This document shows, piece after piece, positions 1 to 5,444 of a DNA stretch of 6,731 nt; the first letter of the stretch is position 1; each line of letters begins with the position of its first letter. Made by a program: the position numbers and the translations under genes. The DNA comes from Burkholderiales bacterium (lineage in GTDB: Bacteria; Pseudomonadota; Gammaproteobacteria; Burkholderiales; Burkholderiaceae_C). The notes under the pieces were generated by a model. The model saw only the letters and a list, made by a program, of their open reading frames with translations, made no database searches and was not told the origin of the DNA. The DNA lies in contig SBFU01000379.1 in NCBI GenBank assembly GCA_006227785.1, positions 1 to 6,731 on the forward strand, in the 5' to 3' direction.

Positions 1-200
1 ACCTCGCGCTGGTAGGCAGACCCGCGCCGTGCGGTGACCTCGCCATGGCCGGCCACGCCTTCGCTGCCGCTGGGGGAAGGGGAGAAGCGCAGGTCCAGGT
101 CGCCCGCGCGCGCGGCAAAGTCGCACAGGGCGCGCACCGCCACCACGCCTGGCGGAGCGTCGTCGGGGGATTCTTCGATCAGGCGGGATTTCTCGTTCAT
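1..200 (-). CDS. N-terminal fragment of a probable DinG/Rad3-like ATP-dependent DNA helicase (runs off left edge)
   Basis: An open frame without a stop reads from an ATG at 200 leftwards to the window edge, giving 66 residues. After a short acidic leader (about 17 residues) comes VVAVRALCDFAARAGDLDLR, then FSPSPSGSEGVAGHGEVTAR and RGSAYQRE. From memory, this pattern (AVRALCEFTAK..GDLDLRFTPSPTAQEGIAGH) begins the nuclease-like domain that precedes the helicase motor in a group of betaproteobacterial DinG/Rad3-type helicases. None of the motor motifs (Walker A, DEAH) lies inside the window, so helicase function is inferred from the N-terminus alone. The gene diverges from the PD-(D/E)XK protein at 248 with 47 bases between the starts. 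No convincing Shine-Dalgarno precedes the ATG. The reading frame is fairly certain and the family is less so. Confidence 0.6.
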   Translation of the reverse strand, partial: MNEKSRLIEESPDDAPPGVVAVRALCDFAARAGDLDLRFSPSPSGSEGVAGHGEVTARRGSAYQRE

Positions 201-227
201 GCCGCGTGGAGGTGCAGCGCGCATGGT

Positions 228-247
228 ACTGGATATATCATCAGTCC
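228..247. promoter_or_regulatory. AT-rich palindrome in the divergent helicase/nuclease promoter region
   Basis: The 47-base gap between the divergent starts (200 and 248) contains the self-complementary octamer GATATATC at 232-239. It is flanked by ACTG (228-231) and CAGT (242-245) and is an AT-rich island in otherwise GC-rich DNA. TATATC at 234-239 could serve as a -10 element for the plus gene. That would leave almost no 5' leader, since the ATG is at 248. The same island read on the other strand could serve the minus gene, with a leader of about 25 bases. No good -35 is visible in either direction. Promoter assignment is inference. Confidence 0.35.
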
Positions 248-1063
248 ATGAGCGAGTCGTCTGCCCCTCTCGTGCCGGTGCTGACCCGGCATCATCACCG
301 GCGCCTGCGCGAGGTCTACCGTTCGGCCGGCTGGCCCTGCCAGGACATGCTGGAGGTGGAGTTGCTGGCGGCCGGTCAGCTGGAACGCATTCGCAGTCCC
401 GACGGCCACGAGACCCTGCGCGTGACCGAGGACGGCATCGCTACCCTGGCGCGGGTGTTCGCCCACCACAAGGCGGCGCGCAGCCCGCACGAGGCTTTGG
501 TGGAGCAGGTGGCACTGGCCATGGACCGTGCCGGGCGCCTGGCCTGGCGCGGTCTCAGCCTGCGCGCCCGGGTGCCGCTGTCGCTGACAGAGCAGGCCGG
601 GGCGCCCTCCTGCCATGCGGTTTCCGAGCCCTTGCCGGGCGCCGGGAGTGCTGACGACGAGATGGCCGGACCCGGCCACGCCTGGGTCATGGCCTGTCCG
701 GATGTGTTCTCCATCCGCCGCAGCACGGTCGAGGCCTACCTGGAGCCCGTGGTGCACGAGATCAAGGTCAGCCGGGCCGACCTGCTGGGCGACCTCAGGA
801 AGCCCGCCAAACGCGCCGCCTACCTGGACATGGCCAGTGCCTGCTGGTACGTGCTGGGGCAAGATGCCCGGGGCCGCCCGATCGGCACGACCGACGATGT
901 GCCGCCCGAGTGCGGTGTCATGCTCGTGCAGGAGGGTCGGCTGGTGGTGGCACGCGAAGCGCCGCGCCGGGCACTGGAGCGCCTGCCTCTGCAGGTGTGG
1001 ATGGCGCTGGCCCAGGCAGGGGCTCCGTTACGGGCCGACGACAGCGGCCAGGCCGCCTTCTGA
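248..1063 (+). CDS. PD-(D/E)XK nuclease-like protein (MmcB-like core), putative DNA repair
   Basis: This is a 271-residue protein. The ATG at 248 is preferred over a GTG at 206, because the extra 14 residues are Trp/Tyr-rich and unlike a normal N-terminus and would overlap the divergent gene's upstream region. Residues 14-75 look like a winged-helix segment, ending in RVTEDGIATLARVF. The core lies at about 145-235. It has PD at 151-152 (PDVFSIRR) followed by HEIKVSRADLLGDLRKPAKR at 170-189, so D152, E171 and K173 fit the PD-(D/E)XK metal-binding triad. The E-I-K-x-S-R-x-D-x-x-x-D pattern resembles MmcB-type DNA repair proteins. A strand-rich tail (CWYVL, GVMLVQEGRLVV) completes the fold. Residues 115-145 look like a low-complexity linker. 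The divergent neighbour is a probable helicase, which fits a role in DNA metabolism. Substrate and activity are unknown. The fold call is fairly secure from the motif; the role is inference. Confidence 0.75.
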   Translation: MSESSAPLVPVLTRHHHRRLREVYRSAGWPCQDMLEVELLAAGQLERIRSPDGHETLRVTEDGIATLARVFAHHKAARSPHEALVEQVALAMDRAGRLAWRGLSLRARVPLSLTEQAGAPSCHAVSEPLPGAGSADDEMAGPGHAWVMACPDVFSIRRSTVEAYLEPVVHEIKVSRADLLGDLRKPAKRAAYLDMASACWYVLGQDARGRPIGTTDDVPPECGVMLVQEGRLVVAREAPRRALERLPLQVWMALAQAGAPLRADDSGQAAF

Positions 1064-1083
1064 GCGCCGCCGGGGCGAGCGCC

Positions 1084-1497
1084 TCAGCGCGGCTGATGCT
1101 CGATCGAGGCCGAGTTCATGCAGTAGCGCAAGCCGGTCGGGGCGGGGCCGTCTTCAAACACATGACCCAGGTGGGCACCGCACTGGCTGCACACGGTCTC
1201 TGTGCGGACCATGCCGTGGCTGCGGTCCACGATCTCGGTGATGGCACCGGGTACCGCCTGCGAGAAGCTGGGCCAGCCACAACCGGCGTCGAACTTGGTG
1301 CCGGCATCGAACAGGTGGTTGCCGCAGCAAATGCAGTGGTAGCTGCCATCGGCCCAGACCCGCTCGTATTTGCCGGTGAAAGGCCGCTCGGTGTGGGCCC
1401 GACGGGTGACTTCGAAGGCCATCGGCTCGGCGCCTTTGGCGGCAAGCGTTTCCCGCCACTCGGCGTCCGACTTCTGAATGGGGTAGCCAGTGCTCAT
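1084..1497 (-). CDS. msrB: Peptide methionine-(R)-S-oxide reductase MsrB
   Basis: This 137-residue protein has full-length MsrB features. MsrB reduces the R-epimer of methionine sulfoxide in proteins back to methionine, with thioredoxin as usual electron donor, and thus repairs oxidative damage. The two CxxC pairs that bind structural zinc are C55/C58 (CICC) and C103/C106 (CSQC). CGWPSF at 73-78 carries the probable resolving cysteine C73. GAHLGHVF at 107-114 and RYCMNSAS at 124-131 include the catalytic cysteine C126. No signal peptide is present, so it is cytoplasmic. The ATG at 1497 is chosen because MSTGYP matches typical MsrB starts and GGAG (complement of 1505-1508) lies 7 bases upstream; the frame stays open further upstream but that extension is not MsrB-like. 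The gene converges on the nuclease-like gene with a 20-base gap and lies downstream of, and co-oriented with, the GlxA-like regulator after 115 bases. Confidence 0.97.
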   Translation of the reverse strand: MSTGYPIQKSDAEWRETLAAKGAEPMAFEVTRRAHTERPFTGKYERVWADGSYHCICCGNHLFDAGTKFDAGCGWPSFSQAVPGAITEIVDRSHGMVRTETVCSQCGAHLGHVFEDGPAPTGLRYCMNSASIEHQPR

Positions 1498-1612
1498 GGT
1501 GTTTCTCCGCAGGCCCAGGGGCAGACAATGAAACTGTGATTGTCCCAGTTGCGGCTTTCGCCTGCACACCGGAGGTTTCCCCGGGCTGCCCGCGTTCAGC
1601 CTCGCGGCAGCA
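1498..1612 (-). promoter_or_regulatory. msrB upstream region with a GACAAT-N9-ATTGTC inverted repeat
   Basis: This 115-base spacer separates the regulator's stop from the msrB start. It holds the msrB ribosome binding site (complement of 1505-1508). It also holds a perfect 6-base inverted repeat, GACAAT at 1524-1529 and ATTGTC at 1539-1544, with a 9-base centre. The repeat sits 27-47 bases upstream of the msrB ATG, about where a core promoter or operator would be. No clear -35/-10 pair could be picked. No U-tailed hairpin terminator was seen after the regulator gene. Confidence 0.4.
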
Positions 1613-2725
1613 TCAGGCCAGGTCAGAGCCCCACTCCCGGCGTTTGGTGCGCAGCCGGTAGCGCTCCCGATAGGCCGCCGGTGTGAGCCCGGTGCTGCGG
1701 CGGAACACATCCCGAAGCATCACCGGATCACGCCATCCGCAGCGCTCGGCGATGGCCTCTGTGCTCAGGTAGGTGGTCTCCAGCAACATTCGGGCGCGGG
1801 TCACGCGCAAGCCGTGCAGCATCTGCAGCGGCGTCTGACCGAATGTCTGCCGAAAATGGCGCAGCAAGGACCGCTCGCTGGTGGCCGCAGCCCGGGCCGT
1901 GTCGGCCAGGCTGTAAGGCTCATGCAGATGGTCCTCGAGCCAGCGCCGGGCGCGTTCGAGCGAACCGGGTCCGACGCGCGTGCGGGCATCCTCGGCCACC
2001 GCCAGCGTCAATGACTGGCGTTGCGGTGAATGCAGCAGCACGGCGCGCGCAGACTCGGCGAGCTCGGCCAGCCCTGCGGCCTGCATGACCAGCAAGGCGG
2101 CCTCGGTGGTCAGTGTCGGGGAGTCGACCGTCCAGACCCGCTCGTGCTCGACCAGTGCCTCGTCGTTGACCAGCCTGACGCTGGGTGCATGACGCAACAC
2201 GGCGGGAACAAAAGGCCACGGGATGACGGCCCTGGCCTGATCCAGCAGGCCGGCTTCGCCCAGCAAAGCCACCCCGGTGAACAGACCGACCACGTGGCCA
2301 CCGTTGTCGTGTACTGCCCTGAGCCGCGCACAGGCCATCCGGTCCCGGTTGACCAGCCGATTGAGTCGCGGCCCGTTGCGTGCATGCCATCCGGGGACGA
2401 TCAGCACGTCAGGCAGCAGGGACGGGCTGGGGGCCGGGTTGGCCGTGCGACGTCCCGTGCTGCGAGGCCTTGCCACAGCGATGGGGGGCGGCTTCAGGGT
2501 TCGGCCGGCCGGGGTTCGCAGGGTCAGCGAAACGGGGTCGTGACGGGCGCCTCGCAAGGTGGCGATTTCATTGACCAGATGCAGCATGTCGGCGATGGCG
2601 CCGGCGGGGCCATCAAGACCGTCTTCGCAACGGAGCACTTCCCAGCGTTGGGGTGCGGCGCGCGGGATCACCGATCGTTTCTTGCTGGTCATGGCGAGGC
2701 GGATACGTGGTGCGAACATCGCCAT
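1613..2725 (-). CDS. GlxA-like transcriptional regulator (DJ-1/PfpI-like domain + AraC HTH)
   Basis: This is a 370-residue protein with the two-domain layout of the GlxA/FtrA group of AraC-family regulators. Residues about 28-215 form a DJ-1/PfpI-like (class I glutamine amidotransferase-like) ligand-sensing domain, including DVLIVPGW at 106-113 and [20 protein letters not shown] at 144-163. At the nucleophile elbow the usual Cys position is Phe149, so it is a sensor and not an enzyme. Residues about 255-356 are the double helix-turn-helix: [20 protein letters not shown] at 271-290, FGQTPLQML at 295-303, then [11 protein letters not shown] and [16 protein letters not shown]. Members of this group commonly activate amino acid and quaternary amine catabolic genes. 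It is divergent from the binding-protein operon with palindromes between them, so it is probably that operon's activator and possibly autoregulated. The start is uncertain: in-frame ATGs lie at 2725, 2719 and 2692, none with a strong ribosome binding site. Confidence 0.93.
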   Translation of the reverse strand: MAMFAPRIRLAMTSKKRSVIPRAAPQRWEVLRCEDGLDGPAGAIADMLHLVNEIATLRGARHDPVSLTLRTPAGRTLKPPPIAVARPRSTGRRTANPAPSPSLLPDVLIVPGWHARNGPRLNRLVNRDRMACARLRAVHDNGGHVVGLFTGVALLGEAGLLDQARAVIPWPFVPAVLRHAPSVRLVNDEALVEHERVWTVDSPTLTTEAALLVMQAAGLAELAESARAVLLHSPQRQSLTLAVAEDARTRVGPGSLERARRWLEDHLHEPYSLADTARAAATSERSLLRHFRQTFGQTPLQMLHGLRVTRARMLLETTYLSTEAIAERCGWRDPVMLRDVFRRSTGLTPAAYRERYRLRTKRREWGSDLA

Positions 2726-2768
2726 GTTGCCACAGGATCTGTGGCGAGATTGCCATCAATGATGGCGG
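2715..2768. promoter_or_regulatory. Candidate regulator operators: adjacent palindromes
   Basis: Two near-perfect palindromes lie between the divergent regulator and operon. The first, at 2729-2745, is GCCACAG-GAT-CTGTGGC (7-base arms, 3-base centre). The second, at 2752-2766, is GCCATCA-A-TGATGGC (7-base arms, 1-base centre). They share outer elements: TTGCCA at 2727-2732 and 2750-2755, and TGGCG at 2742-2746 and 2763-2767. They therefore look like two copies of one site, with centres about 22 bases apart (two helical turns). A weaker repeat, AACAT-CGCC-ATGTT, abuts on the left at 2715-2728 and covers the regulator's proposed start codons. Assignment to the GlxA-like protein is inference from position. 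Confidence 0.6.
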
Positions 2769-2777
2769 AATAGTTAC

Positions 2778-2806
2778 TGTATTCAAGGGCGGCCGGTTCC
2801 TACACT
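2778..2806 (+). promoter_or_regulatory. Probable activator-dependent promoter of the binding-protein operon
   Basis: TACACT at 2801-2806 is a good -10-like hexamer. The -35 position 17 bases upstream (2778-2783, TGTATT) matches the consensus poorly. A weak -35 with palindromes centred about 55 and 75 bases before the expected start (near 2813) is the layout expected for AraC-type activation. This was judged by eye only, and no start site is known. Confidence 0.4.
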
Positions 2807-2824
2807 GAACACACCCAACTTCCC

Positions 2825-2829
2825 AGGAG
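2825..2829 (+). promoter_or_regulatory. Shine-Dalgarno of the binding-protein gene
   Basis: AGGAG lies 6 bases before the ATG at 2836 and fixes that start. It is the only strong ribosome binding site in the four-gene operon. The downstream genes have weak sites and probably depend on translational coupling. Confidence 0.75.
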
Positions 2830-2835
2830 ACCGAC

Positions 2836-3834
2836 ATGTCCATGTCCGACATCATCGCCAGCCGCCGCCACTTCATGCTGGCCAGTGCCGCAGGCCTGGC
2901 GACCCAGGTGCTGCCCTCGGTGGCCTTTGCGCAGACCGCCTTTCCCTCGACCACACTGTCGATGATCGTTCCTTACACAGCGGGTGGCGCCAGCGACATC
3001 GGTGCGCGCATGATCACCGGTGAAATGGGGCGACTGCTGGGCCAGCCGGTGGTGGTGGACAACGTCTCGGGCGCGGGCGGTGCGCTGGGGGTGCAGAAGC
3101 TGGTGCGTTCGGCACCGGATGGCCATACGGTTCTCTACGGCTCACTGAGCGAAGCGCTGCTGGTTCCCCTGATCAATCCGCGTGCGGGTTACAAGGTCGA
3201 TGACCTGCTCCCAGTGGCCTTTGTGGGCGGAACCCCAGCCGTCTTTGTGGCGCGGCCCGACTTCCCGGCTCGAACCCTTGCGGACTTTGTGGCGATGGCG
3301 CGTGCCAACCCCGGGCGCTTCAGTTATGGCTCACCAGGGGTGGGCACCTTCCAGCACGTCATCGGCGAGGCCTTCAAGGCGCGGGCGGGCGTGTTCATGC
3401 TGCACATCCCCTACCGCGGCGGTGCCCAGATTCTCAACGACGTCATGAGCGGGCAGGTCGACATCGGCATCACCAGCGCCGCGAACGCGGCCGGCTTTGT
3501 CCGCAGTGGCCGGCTCAAGGCCATCGGCGTGACGACGGCCCGGCGCCTGCCGGCGATAGCGGATGCCCAGGCCTTCGGCGAGATCGAGGCGCTCAGGGGG
3601 CTTGAGCTGTCGACCTGGGGCGTGGTCTACGCGCCGGTGGGCACGCCGCCGGCCGTGGTCAGTCGCCTCAATGCCGTTGTCAACGAGGCGCTCATGTTGC
3701 CGTCCAATGTGCAGCAGCGCGATCGCCTCGGCGTTGAGCTGGCATCCACCCTCTCGCCGCAGGAGACATCGCGGTTTGTGGCCGCCGAGCTGGCCAAGTA
3801 CCAGCCCTTGGTGCGTGGCATCAAGCTTGACTGA
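2836..3834 (+). CDS. Bug/TctC-family periplasmic substrate-binding protein
   Basis: This 332-residue protein has the usual length for tripartite tricarboxylate transporter (TctC/Bug) binding proteins, which capture small, mostly carboxylated or amide ligands in the periplasm. The N-terminus SRRHFML at 9-15 followed by a hydrophobic stretch is a Tat-type signal, with probable cleavage after AFA (residue 32). Family signatures follow in order: VPYTAGGASDIGAR at 45-58 (ligand loop), GQPVVVDNVSGAGGALG at 69-85, YGSPGVGTFQHVIGEAF at 164-180, and PYRGGAQILNDVMSGQVDI at 192-210. The C-terminal half includes YAPVGTPPAVVSRLNAVVNE. No TctA or TctB membrane partner is encoded here; many Burkholderiales Bug proteins are similarly orphaned. 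It is the first gene of the operon and 14 bases before the M81 hydrolase, so its ligand is probably that enzyme's substrate or a relative. The family is certain and the ligand unknown. Confidence 0.95.
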   Translation: MSMSDIIASRRHFMLASAAGLATQVLPSVAFAQTAFPSTTLSMIVPYTAGGASDIGARMITGEMGRLLGQPVVVDNVSGAGGALGVQKLVRSAPDGHTVLYGSLSEALLVPLINPRAGYKVDDLLPVAFVGGTPAVFVARPDFPARTLADFVAMARANPGRFSYGSPGVGTFQHVIGEAFKARAGVFMLHIPYRGGAQILNDVMSGQVDIGITSAANAAGFVRSGRLKAIGVTTARRLPAIADAQAFGEIEALRGLELSTWGVVYAPVGTPPAVVSRLNAVVNEALMLPSNVQQRDRLGVELASTLSPQETSRFVAAELAKYQPLVRGIKLD

Positions 3835-3848
3835 GGGCGGCTTGCCAG

Positions 3849-5444
3849 ATGAGCCATCCCCCGCGCATCGGCCTGGTGGGCTTCTTTCTGGAAGCCAACC
3901 GGTTCTCGCCCGTGACCACCGGAGAGATGTTTGTCCGTGCCTGTGACTGCGCCGGGGAGGCGTTGCTCAATGAACTGCGAGCCCCGGCGCCGCGCCTGCT
4001 GCCGGACACCCAGGGATTTGTTGAAGGCATGGACACCAGCGGTCCGTGGGAGCCGGTTCCGCTTCGGATGGCCCTGGCCTACCCGGGTGGACCGGCTGAC
4101 CATGACTGGTGGCAGCGCTTTCTGTCCGATGTGGAGCGTCGTGTCCGTGAAGCGGGCCAGCTCGATGGCGTTTTCATCAGTTCGCACGGTGCGGCGTTGA
4201 CGACCGAGGAGGATGATCCGGACGGTGTCCTGTTCGAGTGCATCCGGCGCTGCGTGGGCCTGTCCGTGCCTGTGGTGGCCGTGTTCGATCTTCACACCAA
4301 TGTGTCCCGCCGCATGACCGATGCGCTCTCGGGCTTCGTGGCGTACCGCACCAACCCGCATGTGGATCTGCGTGAACGCGGACTCGAAGCGGCAGCGATG
4401 TTGCGACGCATGGTGGCGCAGGGGCCGGGCGAAGTGGTGCTGCAGAAGTTGCCGTTCCTGCCCGCCAGCACGGAGCAGCTGATCGCGCCGGGGACGCCCT
4501 ATGCGCGGCTGCTGGAGTTGGCAGCCGCTTGGCATGACCCGAAGGTCCTCAACATTTCCCTGTGCGGTGGCTTCCCCCTGGCTGACAGCGCCAAGTGTGG
4601 GTTTTCCGTGGTGGCGACCGCGGTTGCCGGTGCGCGGGCTGCCGCCGAGGCGGCCGCCAAGTCGCTGGCCTCGGAGGTGTGGGTCCGCCGGCACGAATTT
4701 GTCTCCCGGCTCACGCCGCTGCAGGAGGCCGTGGCCATGGCGGTGCGCGCCGGCTGCCTAGAGGATGGTGCGACTACCGCCGACGGACGCCTGATCCTGG
4801 CTGATGTGGCCGACAACCCTGGTGGTGGCGGGGGTGGCAACACCACTGCCTTGCTGCAGGCTTTGCTGGAGGCCGGGGCGAGCCGGGTCCTGATCGGGGT
4901 GGTCACCGACCCCTCTCTGGCAGAGGAGGCCCATCAGCTTGGCATGGGCGCTGTCTTCAAGGCACGTTTCAACCGGGCGACCGTGGGCGATGCACATGCC
5001 CGAGCCTTCGAGCACGAAGCAAAGGTGCTGGCGCTGTCCGATGGCCAATTTGTCGGTCGGCGGGGGCTGGTCCAGGGCAGCTCGCAGTCGATGGGTCCCA
5101 GTGCACTGCTGGAGCTGGGGGGTGTCAGGGTGGTGGTGATCACGCACCGTCAGCAGCTGCTGGATCCTGCGCAACTGGAAATCCTGGGTGTCGACGTCGA
5201 CAGCCCGGCCTCCGGTGTGCAGACGCTGGTGGTCAAGAGCCGTGGCCACTTCAGGGCGGCCTTCGAGGGTTTTGCGCCTGCCAGCCGGATCATCGAGGTC
5301 GATGGCCCCGGACTGACCACGCCGGTGCTTTCCCGTCTCTCACTCACGCGCATTCCGCGGCCGGCCTTTCCGCTCGATCCCGATGCGACGTGGCCTGCGC
5401 TTTCCCCCTCCTTCCAACCTCTGGACGATCCCACATGGACCTGA
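3849..5444 (+). CDS. M81-family (MlrC-like) zinc metallohydrolase
   Basis: This 531-residue protein has the two-part M81 layout: an N-terminal metallopeptidase domain (about 5-295) and a C-terminal MlrC-type domain (about 315-500). The founding member, microcystinase C, cleaves amide bonds of linearised microcystin peptides, but most members have unknown substrates. Likely metal and active-site residues are E15 in GFFLEANRFSPV, H113 in SSHGAAL, D147 and H149 in VAVFDLHTN, and H171 in YRTNPHVDLRERG. The C-terminal domain opens with ADVADNPGGGGGGNTTALL at 318-336, the glycine-rich turn typical of the family. Later it has VLIGVVTDP at 347-355, and VVVITHRQQLLDPAQLEILG and VVKSRGHFRAAF toward the end. 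No signal peptide is present, so it is cytoplasmic. The ATG at 3849 lies 14 bases after the previous stop, with only a weak G-rich ribosome binding site. It probably hydrolyses an amide or peptide-like compound to feed the next enzyme. The family is secure; the substrate is inference. Confidence 0.93.
   Translation: MSHPPRIGLVGFFLEANRFSPVTTGEMFVRACDCAGEALLNELRAPAPRLLPDTQGFVEGMDTSGPWEPVPLRMALAYPGGPADHDWWQRFLSDVERRVREAGQLDGVFISSHGAALTTEEDDPDGVLFECIRRCVGLSVPVVAVFDLHTNVSRRMTDALSGFVAYRTNPHVDLRERGLEAAAMLRRMVAQGPGEVVLQKLPFLPASTEQLIAPGTPYARLLELAAAWHDPKVLNISLCGGFPLADSAKCGFSVVATAVAGARAAAEAAAKSLASEVWVRRHEFVSRLTPLQEAVAMAVRAGCLEDGATTADGRLILADVADNPGGGGGGNTTALLQALLEAGASRVLIGVVTDPSLAEEAHQLGMGAVFKARFNRATVGDAHARAFEHEAKVLALSDGQFVGRRGLVQGSSQSMGPSALLELGGVRVVVITHRQQLLDPAQLEILGVDVDSPASGVQTLVVKSRGHFRAAFEGFAPASRIIEVDGPGLTTPVLSRLSLTRIPRPAFPLDPDATWPALSPSFQPLDDPTWT

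Noticed and set aside
34..654. 206-codon open frame on the plus strand
   Set aside because: It overlaps the helicase N-terminus on one strand and the nuclease-like gene in another frame. The translation is low-complexity Ala/Gly/Arg/Pro.
197..862. 221-codon open frame on the minus strand
   Set aside because: It is antisense to the PD-(D/E)XK gene, and no recognisable motif is present.
1064..1083. Possible bidirectional terminator in the convergent gap
   Set aside because: The repeated GAGCGCC elements there are direct, not inverted, and there is no T tract.
1578..1592. Possible terminator hairpin (CGGGC-T-GCCCG) after the regulator gene
   Set aside because: The arms leave a one-base loop and no T-run follows, so it does not qualify as an intrinsic terminator.
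2030..2773. 247-codon open frame on the plus strand
   Set aside because: It is antisense to the GlxA-like regulator, which has clear AraC-type motifs. The Gly/Gln/Arg-rich translation is unrecognisable.
3627..4694. 355-codon open frame on the minus strand
   Set aside because: It is antisense to the end of the binding protein gene and the first half of the M81 gene. No family motif is visible and the composition is typical of a shadow frame.
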